Shown: piece after piece, positions 33,357 through 47,397 of the stretch
Layout: each line of letters opens with the position of its first letter
Position numbering within the stretch: position 1 is the first letter of the stretch
Assembly: GCA_030686995.1 (NCBI GenBank)
Contig: CM060708.1
Coordinates: 184,838,126-184,902,125 of the forward strand
Direction of reading: 5' to 3'
Source of the DNA: Artemisia argyi
Taxonomy: Eukaryota; Streptophyta; Magnoliopsida; Asterales; Asteraceae
Length of the DNA: 64,000 bases
Program-made: the position numbers and the translations under genes
The notes under the pieces: model-generated
What the model saw: the letters and a program-made list of their open reading frames with translations, nothing else
Told to the model about the DNA's origin: nothing
The model's database searches: none

Positions 33357-34898
33357 ATGGCTAGAACTAGGAGAACAACCACGAACGCCGCACCAGCAAA
33401 CCCCGAAGTTATGACCCCGACAGCGATCCAGCAAGCAATTGCTGATGGCGTTAATGCCGTTTTAGCTGGACAAGCCCGTAATAGAGATGGAAATGCACCT
33501 GCACCCCGCTACTGCACGTACAAGGACTTCATAGCATGTCAACCAACGTATTTCAAAGGAACTGAAGGAGTGTCGGAATTAGCTCAATGGTTTGAAAGAA
33601 GTGAAACTGTTTTCCAAAGAAGTGGATGCTCGGAAAACAACAAGGTAAGCTTCGCAACGGGAACACTGATGCAAGACGCTCTATCCTGGTGGAACTCTAC
33701 CGTTCAAACACTAGGAGCAGAGGCAGCACATCAGCTTACTTGGATTGAATTCAAGGCTAAAATACTAAAGAAGTATTGTCCCCATTCCGAACTACGAAAA
33801 ATCGAGGATGAGTTCCATGCCTTAATAGTGAAAGGAGTTGACTTGAGAAGTTACAACCGGAGATTCCAAGAACTCAGAGTACTATGCCCTACCATGGTAC
33901 CCGATCATGAGAAGACATTTGAGAAATATGCCGAAGGACTCCCTAGGAGTATTGAAGGAAATGTCACCTCAGCAAACCCACCAACCTTGGAAGCAGCAAT
34001 GGAACTTGCTCAGAAACTTCTAGACCGAGAAGTGAAATGCAATGAGCTTAAAAGGAAATTGGATGATAAGAGAACCACCCACCATCACAACAACAATCAA
34101 CAAAGCTACAACAGTCATCACCGCAACAATAATCAGAACCACCAACAATATCACAACAACCGAAGCACTCAACAGCAGAATCAAAGACAAGAAAAACCCC
34201 GAGTCTACGCCGCCACGGAAGGCGTAGGGTACAACGGACAGAAACCCCAATGCCAGTGATGCAAACTTCATCACGAGGGTCGTTGTACCGTCCGATGTGA
34301 CAAATGTCGTAAGATCGGTCATCAAACCAGAAACTGTAGGATTCCAGCTACAGGAAGCAACACACAGGTTATATCACCCACTTGTTACGGATGCGGAGAA
34401 GTAGGACACATCCGGAGGAACTGCCCAAAAGGAAATGAACCAGTCAACGCCCAAGCTAGGGTATACCTTCTCGGAGATGGAAACGGACCCGATGTAGTCA
34501 CCGGTACGTTTCTACTAAACCATCATAATGCTAGAGTATTGTTTGATTCGGGCGCCGATAAGAGTTTTATATCAGATACGTTTGCCCCTTTACTTAATGT
34601 CACCCCCTCTACGCTAAACACCACCTACGAAGTCGAAATGGCTGACGGGAATTTAATAGATACCAATACTATCATGAAAGATTGCACCCTAACCTTATCC
34701 GAAAAACCTTTTGCCATTGATCTTATGCCGGCTCAACTTGGTAGTTTCGACGCTATCGTCGGCATGGATTGGCTATCCCACCATCGTGCTAGGATTCACT
34801 GTGACGAAAAGGCCGTCCATATACCACTCAAGGATGAAACACTCATTGTCCAGGGCGACAAAAGCAAACCTCGATATGGAATTATCTCATGTATGTGA
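33357..34898 (+). pseudogene. gag - zinc knuckles - aspartic protease of the Tekay-like element
   Basis: The ATG at 33357 begins a 300-residue gag with the retrotransposon gag core around residues 60-180 (FKGTEGVSELAQWFERSE, DALSWWNSTVQTLGAEAAHQ, ELRKIEDEFHAL). An Asn/Gln/His-rich linker ends at TGA 34257-34259. The same frame continues with two CX2CX4HX4C knuckles ([28 protein letters not shown]) and a protease with [12 protein letters not shown] and DAIVGMDWL, then TGA at 34896-34898. Gag packages element RNA and the protease cuts the polyprotein. The two stops prevent this copy from making the fusion; no frameshift was seen. Confidence 0.9.
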
Positions 34899-36320
<1,422 letters not shown>

Positions 36321-37814
36321 AAAGAACGATTGAAACCCCTTCGAGTTAGATCGCTAGGAATGACTATTCACTCACCCCTTCCATCCCAAATCCTTACCGC
36401 ACAGAACGAAGCACTTAAAGAAGAAAACCGACCCAAGGAAAAGATTTACGGCATGCCCGAGAATAAGAATGGTTTCGTGAAGAAATCCAATGGAACACTG
36501 TGTTTCAAGGACAGAAGTTGGATCCCTATGGTTGGAGGTATTCGTGAGCTCATCATGTATGAGTCCCACAAGTCAAAATACTCCATTCACCCAGGTTCCA
36601 ACAAGATGTATCAGGATTTAAAGAAACTATATTGGTGGCCAAACATGAAGGCTGACATCGCAGAATATGTCGGTAAATGTTTGACGTGTTCAAGAGTAAA
36701 AGCAGAACATCAGAAACCTTCAGGTCTACTGGTACAACCAGAACTTCCTATGTGGAAATGGGAACGAATCACTATGGACTTCATCACCAAACTCCCAAGA
36801 ACCTCATCCGGATACGACACAATATGGGTTATTGTGGATCGTCTCACCAAATCCGCTCATTTTCTACCCATCAAAGAAACCGATGAGATGAATACACTAG
36901 CTCAGCTGTATGTGAAGGAAATTGTCACTCGACATAGAGTACCAATTTCAATTATCTCGGATCGAGATAGTCGTTTCACCTCTCACTTTTAGAAATCGTT
37001 ACAGAAAGCCTTAGGAACTAAACTAGATATGAGTACCGCTTACCACCCTCAAACTGATGGTCAAAGTGAAAGAACTATCCAAAGCTTGGAAGATATGCTC
37101 CGAGCATGCGTTATTGATTTTGGAAAAGGTTGGGATAAGCACTTACCATTAGCAGAGTTTTCATACAACAATAGTTACCACGCCAGCATAAAAGCAGCAC
37201 CATTCGAAGCACTGTACGGTAGAAAGTGCAGATCGCCCGTTTGTTGGGCAGAAATTGGAGAAAGACAACTTATAGGACCTGATCTTGTTCGGGAAACAAC
37301 CAAGAAAATCGTTAAGATTAAGCAACGCTTACAAGCAGCCCGAGACCGACAGAAAAGCTACGCCGACATAAGAAGGAAACCCATGAAATTTCAAATAGGA
37401 GACAGAGTCTTATAGAAAGTATTCCCCTGGAAGGGAATGGTACGATTTGGAAAGCATGGAAAGTTGAACCCCAGATACATCGGTCCATTCAAAATCCTGG
37501 AAAGGATAGGACCCGTGGCTTACAAACTAGAACTACCCAAAGAACTTAGTTGGATCCACGACACCTTTCATGTGTCAAACCCTAAGAAGTATTTATCCGA
37601 TGAATCTCTCGTAATTCCATTGAAAGAGATTCAACTAGATGATAACCTTGTCTTTACCGAGGAACCCATTGAAATCATGGATAGAGAAGTTAAACAACTC
37701 AAACAAAACCGTATCCCTATTGTCAAAGTTCTTTGGGACTCCAAGCGAGGACCGGAATATACTTGGGAGCGCGAGGATCAGATTTGCTCCAAGTACCTAC
37801 ATCTCTTCACCTAA
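36321..37814 (+). pseudogene. integrase with chromodomain-like C-terminus
   Basis: Same frame. It contains the HHCC zinc region ([32 protein letters not shown]), then the DDE core: Asp in [10 protein letters not shown], Asp in IISDRDSRF, Glu in [10 protein letters not shown]. Next comes the GPF module ([19 protein letters not shown]) and a C-terminal [19 protein letters not shown] that fits the Tekay-type chromodomain, thought to guide insertion to chromatin. Stops at 36990-36992 and 37413-37415 break it; the final stop is near 37813. The catalytic triad itself is intact. Confidence 0.9.
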
Positions 37815-37878
37815 GACACCCTTGACAACTATCTTAGATTAAAATTCCGGGACGGAATTCCCTATAAGAGGTAGGTAA

Positions 37879-40048
37879 TGTAACATCTCGTAAATTTCCC
37901 ATACGATTAGTAAATGCATACGAATAAATAAAACGATGTTACGATAAATTAACACCATTTTACGGGTAACAAATTTTTTTTTATGATATGGCATGATATT
38001 GAACCACTACGATAACTGTGATTGACCGTTTACCCAGGAACGATGTTTACACACGACCTAGTTAACCTATGATTATTGCGAAAGATAAATATATATAACA
38101 CGTTTATATTTATAACAATACGTTTCGTCTAAATAACATATACTATTTTTATATTCCACGAACCTACGAAACTTCCCGAGACCGCTCACTAATATTTTTG
38201 AACTTCGACACGATAATCGAAACACACCATGTGGGCCCTCAACACTCATTGGGCCACGAAATCCAATTACAAACCAAACGGACTAGTACTATTTTTCTTT
38301 CTTTTGTTTTGGGCCGACAAAACCAGCAGCCCACAGGCCACAAGCCTAAACGCACCCTTTGTATTTTTTTTGTTTTGTTTCTGTCGCGATACACAACCAA
38401 ACGTACCCTATTTCATACGATTTTTATACACAACCCTTATATATTTTTGCTTGCCTCGTCTCACCTAGTACCCAAGAAACAGAAATGATAAAAGTTCCAC
38501 TCCCTCTCACTCGTTTACTACCCTAGAAATCACCCAAGTAAAGTACCAAACTCACATGTGAAGGATAAGCCAAAAACGTGTCATAACATTCCTTATGCCT
38601 CCCATGCTCCCCAATGATCCCCTAGCTATCTATGTTCATTGTCAGGAATGAATAGCATGAAATCTTACACAATCTAAGCTTTGTAAACCCACGATTGGAT
38701 GAGAAGAGTGGTGCTACTATTCGTATGCATGCTACACTCCAACTCTTGTGAACTTATCATGTCTCTACGCTCCATAAACTCACTATATAAGCCCTCACAT
38801 GCAAACTCAATCATACATGCACTTATACGTACCATTACACTAAAAATATTAACGATGAGGAGCTGTGGAGGGACAAATGAATCACCAAGAGTACCACGTC
38901 TCGAAACGAACCTAGGAAGCCAAGCTTGGAGCATCTTGAACCCTTGGTGGAACGTGAAGTGAACCACGGAGCTTTTGTACCTTCACACGATCCTTACACG
39001 ACGTTTTACTCCACCTTTTAGAGGTGAGGTGAGACCTTGATTTTCTTTCTATTTATATATATACGTACCTTATGTTTTTGCACCCACACTTTCTATTTAT
39101 AACTCGTAAAATACAAACACGACATACATATGTTATATATCGTACTATTATTTGACTATGTCATTAATGAGAACCTATAATAACATTGAGCTTATATTAA
39201 CGAATACACAACAAAAATCACACGTTTCTAAGTCACGTTGGACCTATACGATGTCACTAAAACACTTAGTTTATTTTTCAAGTTTTGCAAGTTTTACGTA
39301 TTGAGTTTTTGGCTGCACTTTGGCCTCGCCATTTTAATATTCGACACATGACCATCTAATATTTTTGTACGAACTAATTATCTACCTAGTATACTAACGA
39401 GACTAATAAATAATGCGGCCTAACAACTTGATTTTATCACCTAATCGAGCCTAAAGCATGTCGCTATTGTCACAAGTATTTCAAGAAATTAAAATAAGCT
39501 TTGGGCCGTAAAGCCCAATAAGTTGTTTCCAGCTTATTACGATAAGCTAAGCGTATAAGCTCTTTTGAAATGTTTTTGTAACTTAAAATGATGGATTTCG
39601 ACAAACCCAATGTTCCCCCAAACCCTTTGGATCGAAAAACGTTAACGGGCCCTTAATTAGACTCGTTAAGCCCATTTAATGAAAAAGAAGGAGATTAAGC
39701 TAATAAGCTGTTTAAATAAGCTTTTCTACACTTCCTGAGCTTATTGAAATAATAAAAATGTTAAGTTTTAAATTTGGTAATGTTTGGACTAAATTTGCAA
39801 ATTTTTGAGAGATAGGGACTAAAAGTGTCAAACACGTAAACTTTGGGTAAAAAGTATAAAAACTATTTTTCTATGGATATAAATAGTTAATATTGAAACT
39901 TGGGATTGAAAAATGTAAATATTGATATACTTGGACTAAAAACGTAAATATATATAATTTTGGACTAACGACGTAAATGTTTTCCGTTAAGGGTAAAATG
40001 AGTAAATTGGAGAAACTTAAAGGATTAAATAATAATATTGATTTTAAA

Positions 40049-40130
<82 letters not shown>

Positions 40131-41119
40131 CATACATATATATATATATACGTATAAAATTTATATAACGATAACTAAATTTAGACGATAAAACAATACG
40201 TAACCATTATCTAATTTATATATGACGTAACACATCGCCTATGCACTTTATGGATTATTCGTAATTAATAATAAACGTTCGCAATAAAACGAGACTTAAA
40301 AACTGAAACTTGCCATATCTTATAGGTTGTGTGTGAAGCCGTTGCCTTGCATCGTTGAAATTACGTTTGTTCCACTATCCTACTAAGGTGAGTTCATAGC
40401 CCACATTTAACTTATTTTTGTGGGGGGGATACATGCTCAAAAACCGAACACAAGTCTTTTCCTGATCTTATTATTGCTTAAGTAGCTATTGCCAAAAGTT
40501 CCTCGATCATGAACCTTAATCACTTGAAGGGTGAACGTAAATAATTGTGAATAGATCTATTAGGGATTGACAATCCCCATCTGGTTGCTAGAGGAAAGTC
40601 ACCAAATGCACTTTATTTGAATATCACAGGTTACTGGCAAATACCTATCTTGAGGGCTATATATTTTACATCATTATTACCGATAATTTTGATGTCTGTT
40701 GAATCGTTGAGTGTCATGAGCTTAAGGCAATAATGAATGCGATTTTCTAACTTGTTTATTTGTATTTATATACGATAAGCACCTATCTCTTGTGTTCAAA
40801 CTCTTAATTATAAACCTATGAATTTCACTCAACTTTTTGTTGACTTTTAGCATGTTTATCTCAGGTAACTAAATGGAATGGATGGCAAAGGAACGAAGTG
40901 GGCAAATAAAGAAACGTTTATTTCTCTTTGAATAAAAACTTGTTGTTGAATAATGAATCCTCTTGGAATTATGAATATTTGGTATTTTAAATAAAACTTA
41001 AAATGATCACTTGAATCGTTTTCTATAATTGTGACAAAGATCCACGATATAATACCTCAAAAGTCTTTCGCTGACATTTTAAGTCTTCCGCTGTATTGAT
41101 CGATTTTGGGGGTGTTATA
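37879..41119 (+). repeat. 3' LTR of the Tekay-like element
   Basis: Starts TGTAACATCTCG after a purine-containing stretch 'ataagaggtaggtaa', ends GTTATA. By eye about a dozen differences from the 5' LTR lie in the first ~450 bases and fewer later. It abuts Athila-type gag sequence at 41120. Confidence 0.9.
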
Positions 41120-42160
41120 CCAAGCAAGCTATTGACCACGCAGCCGGTGGTAAGCTACGTAAAAGGGATGCGGAGGTATCATGGGACATCATTGAGGAAC
41201 TCGCCTTTTATAGTAACGAATCATGGGATGATCCTCGTGATTTGAACAAAATGGTCAGCGCAATCTCATCACCTGGCAAAATCTCTAACCTTTCCAAAGA
41301 AAAACTTTGTGAGCTTGAAAAAAGGGTTGATTACCTACTTGAAAAACAAAGCTCCAATCAGGCGACGGTCAATTCTATCTAGAACCAAAAACCAATCCCT
41401 TTATCTGAGTCACCTCGTAGGGAAAATGCGGATTCCTTTCGAAAATATGCACGCCCTTCCTCGCCTCCCCGTGAACTTAATTCCAGCTTTGAAGCTCGAA
41501 TGAGGGAATATATGTCGGCACATTTTGAGAGATTGTAGAAATTTAAAGAAGCCGTGAGGACATGCAAGAGAAGATGGTGGAGATGAAGAGTTTATTGAAA
41601 GAATGCACTATGAAGAAAGCTCCGGAGAGATTGTTAGTTAGAAAAGAAGATCACTCTCCCATCACCAAATAGGTGAATGCTATCTCTATCGTCCAAGAAA
41701 GTGATAATGAGGTTGAGGGACAAGATAGTAATGTGGTGAATGATGAAGACATCAATGAAGACGTGATTAACGCCAAGAATAATAATTTATGTTTAAAAGA
41801 AGAAAAAGAAACCACCCATGAGGAAGGAAAAGGGCATATGGGAGTAATTACAGAAGCACCCAAATCTCATCCCATCAAATACTACTTAAAACATGACATT
41901 AATAAGAAAACCATTAATAATATGATAAATAACCTTAGGTATAACGACTCATTGCAAAAGTCCTTTAAGGGAGAAATGGATGAAGAGGTGTATGATACGT
42001 TACCCGTAGGACCGTTATACGAAAGTCTCCTTAAAAAGACTGTGGCTAAGAAACATGTAGTTTATGGGAATTTCAAGATACCTTGTAGCATTGGTGATTT
42101 AAAGTACATGAACGTGTTGGCCAATTAAGGGCCCGATGTGAACATAATGCCTCTATCAAC
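41120..42160 (+). pseudogene. Athila-type gag remnant leading into protease
   Basis: The sequence starts in mid-gag (KQAIDHAAGGKLRKRDAEVS, EELAFYSNESWDDPRD), continues with several stops (about 41380, 41537, 41670) and an acidic linker (VQESDNEVEGQDSNVVNDED). It ends in the start of an Athila protease region (FKIPCSIGDLKYMNVLAN then PDVNIMPLS), where a stop replaces a residue at 42126-42128. The N-terminal gag is missing because the Tekay-like element or its rearrangement removed it. The protease continues after the solo LTR, at 43590. Confidence 0.8.
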
Positions 42161-43584
42161 TGATGAGGCGAAAAATGAACTGTTTTTAGGGGGTCATTTA
42201 AGCCCAGAATTGAATTTATTTGATCAAATATTGCCTTAAATCATTCCTTTTGTGATTTTAGGTACCTTGGGAGTGAATTCTGGAAAAGGAAGCATTTTGG
42301 ACGTTTTTGGAGCATAAAAGTGAAGAAAATGACAAAGACTTAATTTTCCTTGCTGGGAACAGTACCTGACGGCGTCAAGAAGGAATTTTTGACGGCGTCA
42401 AGAGCAAAATGGATGACGACCCAGAGAAAACGTGACGGCGTCAGGAGTAGGGCGTCAAGAGTAAATTTGGAGACGGACTGGAGCAGGATTACACATGACG
42501 GCGTCACCCATGGATCTAGGCAGTCCGAGAACTTTATTGGCGGCGAGATGACGACGTTAGATTTTTCCTCTTGACGCCGTCACCTCACAGAATCTATATG
42601 TACTTTTCTATTTTTCATTCATTAGGAGAGGAACGTGTGTGAAGAATTCTAGGGTCGAACCTAATAAACCCTAGGTCGTTTGTAATAGTATTTTCAAGGG
42701 TTTTCACCCCTTGAAACCTTTCATGTTCAATTAAGATAAGTCTTCTTTCAATTCATTCAATATGTCTATGTGTTGTTTGAATATATCTTATGCTTGTCTT
42801 GATTATAACATGCTAGGCTAGATCTTTCATGTGTTTGCTTAGATGTAATGAAACCTAGATGTTAATTATAGGTTGATTGCTTGTTTATAGTTGTAATGGA
42901 TGAATGATTTCAATGTTAGGCTTAAGAAAACTGGCAGATCTCCATTGTGTAACTTGCTTGAATGTCTAAAGAAACATGAACCGATGTGTACTAGGTTTTT
43001 ATGATTGTATTTAATGCATGAACGAATTCTAGTGATCCCATGTTAGGAGCTTCTTAGCCGGCTCAACATAGGAGTGAAGTAGGAGCTTATAGGATTGGGG
43101 AAGTAAGTACGCCACCCCATGAATGGTATTAAGGAATACAATCCGTCATCCACGCAACTGTAACAAGTAATTAACCCGTAAAAGATATCTAGGGAGTAGT
43201 GAAATCTAAGTAAACACAATTCTCCCATATATTGCTCACATCACTAGTTTAATTTAGTTTATTTTCATTTTTGTTATTTTATTTTGATTGCATCTTTAGT
43301 TATTGGGTTAGTTGATTAGCAACTAATTCCGCCCACTCTTCCAATACCCGAGAATTTTACTTGCTTTTCATAAAACATAAAAAATACAAAAAGAATCATC
43401 CCTCAACTCTAGACCTAGTTCTTAGGCTTTCTAATCCTAGCGACACTATTCCTGAGTTGAACGATCAATCCCCCGGTACTTGTCACTATACTATACTACA
43501 ACGATCAGGTACACTGCCTGGTGGGGGTTGTAAACTTCTCGAGATCCCTCGAGAGGTAAAGCCTTGTGCAATTCCCACGCATCA
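42161..43584 (+). mobile_element. solo LTR (Athila-type, 1424 bp) inside the protease, TSD TCAAC
   Basis: TGATGAGG at 42161 and GCATCA ending at 43584 are LTR termini, and TCAAC is repeated exactly at 42156-42160 and 43585-43589. The coding frame resumes in phase directly after the second copy, showing a simple insertion. The LTR resembles the truncated one at 48200-48865 (shared 'gatcaaatattgcc', 'atgtctatgtgttgtttga', 'aacatgctaggctagat'). It carries five TGACGSCGTCA palindromes (42367-42582). No internal region remains. Confidence 0.93.
42367..42582. promoter_or_regulatory. cluster of TGACGSCGTCA palindromes
   Basis: TGACGGCGTCA at 42367, 42390, 42433 and 42496 and TGACGCCGTCA at 42572, with degenerate copies between. 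TGACG is the core bound by TGA-class bZIP factors in as-1-type elements, so these may be activator sites; the binding role is inference. Decayed versions occur at 44571-44605 and 48402-48630. Confidence 0.5.
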
Positions 43585-44112
43585 TCAACCTACATTAAGT
43601 TAGCTAGTGATAACCCGGCTAGTACTAATATTAGGTTCTCCTTAGAAAACCACTCTTATGTGTACCCTATAGGAATAGCGAAGGATGTGTTAGTAGAAGT
43701 AGCGAATTTTGCATACCCGGTTGAATTTGTGATTGTTGACGATGAGGAAGATGAGTATATGCCTTTAATTTTAGGAACACCATTCCTAGCAATGTCAAGA
43801 GCAACTATTAAGTGTGGCGAAGGGGTAATGATACTTAAGGCAGGTAAGAGCAAACTTAGGATGTATATGGTTCCTCAATACATGAGTAAGTATAAGAAAA
43901 AGAGAAAACATGACATGGATCTAATGACACCTCGTAATCATGTCAAGCAAAAGATTCTCTCGTGGGAAGCAAGAATTAAAAGTTACAAGGAACGTGAGAT
44001 GGAAAGAGAAATATTGAGCAGTGATGATTCTATGGGACAATACATTGCGGGACATCATTATTCCCTGTATGACCATGGTAAGGATAGTAGTGAGAACGTG
44101 ATAGATGATTGA
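43585..44112 (+). pseudogene. Athila-type protease C-terminal part
   Basis: Continuation of the frame broken by the solo LTR. It reads through VYPIGIAKDVLVEVANFAYP and EDEYMPLILGTPFLAMSRATI, the signature end of the Athila protease domain, then a charged linker (DHGKDSSENVIDD) and TGA at 44110-44112. The reverse transcriptase that should follow is absent: non-coding 3' sequence begins at once. Confidence 0.8.
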
Positions 44113-45828
44113 GTCACGTAATAGGCCATGACTTTGAGTCTAGCTACAAGACTCGTAAATAAAGAAAAATACTTCTTAGGAGGCAACACAAGATTTTTAA
44201 TTGTTTGCTTGTTTGATTTTTATTTTTGTTTGTGTCATATATATGTTTTATTATTATTGTTTATCTTTCATGTTTCGAATAAATTTGTGAAAATGCTTTA
44301 TTTTGCTTTTAACCTCACCTTAATTCCATATAAAGGTATTTACAAAAGGATAAGTGTTGGGAAGTTCATATTTTTATAAAAGAACGAATTTGAACATGAA
44401 AGTTAGCAATTGATGATTAGCATATATTCTATCTTATTCGTATGTTTGTTTGAGTCAAATGTTTGTATTGAGTCACAATGAATGTTTTATAGAATTTCCA
44501 GGTCTTAATTATTAGATTTTCAAATAAATATTCCAGGAAAACAAAACATAAAAATTCTGTCAGGTCTATCCTGACGGCATCAGGGTTTACACCCGACGGC
44601 GTCAGGCACAATAGCAACAATTTTTCCAGATTTTTGTTTTTCTATCGAAACTTAATGTTTGAAAATTTCAAAAATTTTTAAATTTCTAGGATTCTGTAAA
44701 CATTTATTTTGCAAGCATTATATCTTATTTGCTTTCTATGATTTGTTTTCATTATATATAGTGTTTACCACCGATTTTATGCGAGGTTTCGTGTTCGTTT
44801 TCTTAGTGATGTATAGGTTATATTGGACAAGAAGATGCAAGTACATATTGGAAGTGAAGCATATCATTATTTGTTTTCTTGGAGGAGGATTTAACCGTAT
44901 TTTCACATCGTCCATGCCTAGCAAATCAGGGGAGATTAGTTTCTCTCATCTTTTTTATTTTTCCCGTAATCATAACTTTGATGCTTTTCAAGAATATTGG
45001 GGACAATGTTCAATTTAAGTGTAGGGAGGGTAAAAATGGGATACCTTAAAAAATAAAACTCGCTTGATATTTGTCTTGTTTTCTAGTAATTGTGTAATAA
45101 ACTGAAAGAAATACTTGTGAAGGTGATTTTAGCACCAAATTTAAATTTTTTTATGACATGTACGAGTGAAACTTTAGTTTTAATAAGCGTCTCATGGATA
45201 GGAATTATATATCTAGCACAAAAACCCTACCACTAAAAAATTTCCACCCCAAAAATGTAAGGTTTGCCTTTAGATATTTAAAAAAAAGCATTCACCTTTA
45301 ATACTTATGAGTGTATTAGTAGTATATAGATTCTAGAAGATGCATCTCGAGATCGCTAATGAGACTATATTCATGTAGTTAGGATTTACTAAATGATAAG
45401 ATGCATTCGGATAACCCTTGTTTAAACCTGTTTTTATAATTACATTGGCTTAATTTCTCAAGTAATTCCCCCACATCCTTGCTATGTACTCATTTTTAGT
45501 ACAAGATACCCCTAGTATAGCCCTCAGAGCCTATCCTTTTCGCGGTTCTCGTGATATTTCTGTGGATTCCAAAATATTAATGAAGAACATTGTTTACAAT
45601 CCACCTCCAAATGTATACCCAAATCGCCTTAGCCTACTTTGTACGCACTCATCTTTAGTGCATTATTTTACAACATATTTATTAAACCCGTTGTTAATTG
45701 TCTAATTGATTACATGGTTGCTAAGTCGAGTCATATCTTGTAAATACAGTTTTGGGACGATTGGGACTCATGCGTAAAGTACTAGTTATTATGGAGTAAT
45801 GGCGAAGAAAGTCAAATGTTATTACCCA
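44113..45828 (+). mobile_element. Athila 3' non-coding region directly after protease (pol deleted)
   Basis: At 44128-44190 'gactttgagtctagctac' and 'cttcttaggaggcaacaca' match the phrase that follows integrase in the other Athila copy (63290-63360, minus). At 44998-45030 'ggggacaatgttcaattt' matches the second post-integrase motif. So RT, RNase H and integrase (several kb) are missing between 44112 and 44128. ORFs here (for example 44659-45018) are not supported. Confidence 0.7.
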
Positions 45829-47397
45829 TGTTGATATAAATAATGCGTAAAAACCTTATTAATATTTCTCGATATCCCTATGTTTTGACAATCACAAAAT
45901 GTTAAATCATTAAATGTAAAATCATTACGTAAACAAGTGTCTAGTTACAAAATATCATTATATCCAACTTAATCACTTAAGGTATGAATAAACAATTGCC
46001 TAATACATTTTATGATCAAAGGAAGGTTTATTTAATCATTACAAAATATATAAAATGGTATAAACATTTTATATATTTAGAAAAATATTTTTGGTAATTA
46101 AAGGAAAATGTTTAATTCATAATAAATATATGAATTCAAATTTTTAACCAAAATCAGTTAAATTTTCACCAAATAAACTTTCCCCAAAAAAGATAAAGGA
46201 ATCTGACCGTTACAGCTGGGCGGCCCCCTTAATTATAAGGGGCAACCCTCTTAATTTTAAGGGGGCCGACACGCTCCTGTTGTCATATTTCTTTGCCTAT
46301 AAATACTGGATCAATCCTGCATTTTTTCCTCACCTTTTGCACTAAAACTTTCTGTCCCAATCCTCTCAAATCATCTTTCTAAATCCTTTGATCATAAGAT
46401 TATAAGTTCTTGTTTCAAGTGATTCAATCCCTCACCATTCAAAGTGCAAGAGAAGAATACTCCTTCAACAACTAGTTAAGAAGTATTGAAGATTTGTGAA
46501 TATTGTTAGTAGTTGTGTAAATTATTTGTAAAGGTGTAGAAGTTCTATTATAGGTAGATTTAGGTATGTTAGTAGTGAAAAGGAGTTGTGATTAGAAGTA
46601 GTAAAGAAGTAGTAGTGTTGTGAAGAAGAAGTAGTGAAGTTGTGAGAAGTTGTGTAGTAGTAGTGGTATGTATAAGGTGTGAAGAAGTTGTGTAGTGACT
46701 AGTGGTGTGAGATGGTTCTAACTACGATTAGGACTCGACATTTAGCTTAGTGTCGTTAATTGGTGTAAGCAAAAGTTGTGTAAGGTTTTCTCCGCTATAA
46801 GGGAGCTTGTTGACACAGTGAAGAAAACTCTCGAGTATGTGACTCGGGGAGTGGAGTAGGGCAAGGAAGGTGTCCTTGTAGCCGAACCACTATAAATCCT
46901 TTGTCTCGCAGTTAGATCTTTCCATCTCTTACTTATTATCTTGCTTATATTGTTATTACTTTTGTAGACATAGACGTATATATATAGTTGCTCATATTGT
47001 GCTAGTGTTGATTTCACTTATAGATCAAACAAAAGTTTTATTTACAAAGCAAAGTTTTTACAATCAAACTAAAAAGGTAACATACATATAATTGATCATT
47101 TCGATCAAGTATAGTGTTCATGCAAAATATAATTAAGGATTATAAAATAAACATTTAATTACTTATCTCTCGTATATAGCTATAATTGTTTATATTATGC
47201 ATGTGTTGATTTCACATACTTAGCTTACATTATTATTGTTCATACTTAGATATAGTTGTTCATATTGTTCAAAATTTGAGTTCACATAAGGTCGAATCAA
47301 AGTCTTAAAAGTAAACAAGATTTTAAAACTAAACTAAGTTTTCATAATAAAATTAAAAAGACGTAAAACCATTCAACCCCCCTTCTAGTTTTCCACA
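45829..47397 (+). mobile_element. copia (SIRE-like) solo LTR, plus orientation, 1569 bp
   Basis: TGTTGATATAAATAATGCG at 45829 to TCTAGTTTTCCACA at 47397. Homologous to 7643-8806 over most of its length with about 400 extra bases near its 3' end. Flanks ACCCA (45824-45828) and ACCCC (47398-47402) are a 5-bp duplication with one mismatch. TATA box TATAAATA at 46298-46305, with a GC-rich CCCCTTAA/TTAAGGGG hairpin about 40-90 bases upstream. Confidence 0.85.
46298..46305 (+). promoter_or_regulatory. LTR core promoter TATA box
   Basis: TATAAATA, 470 bases into the LTR, downstream of the GC-rich hairpin at about 46206-46280. Confidence 0.6.

Noticed and set aside
44659..45018. 119-codon ORF in the Athila 3' region
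   Set aside because: It overlaps the conserved non-coding 'ggggacaatg' motif found after integrase in Athila elements.
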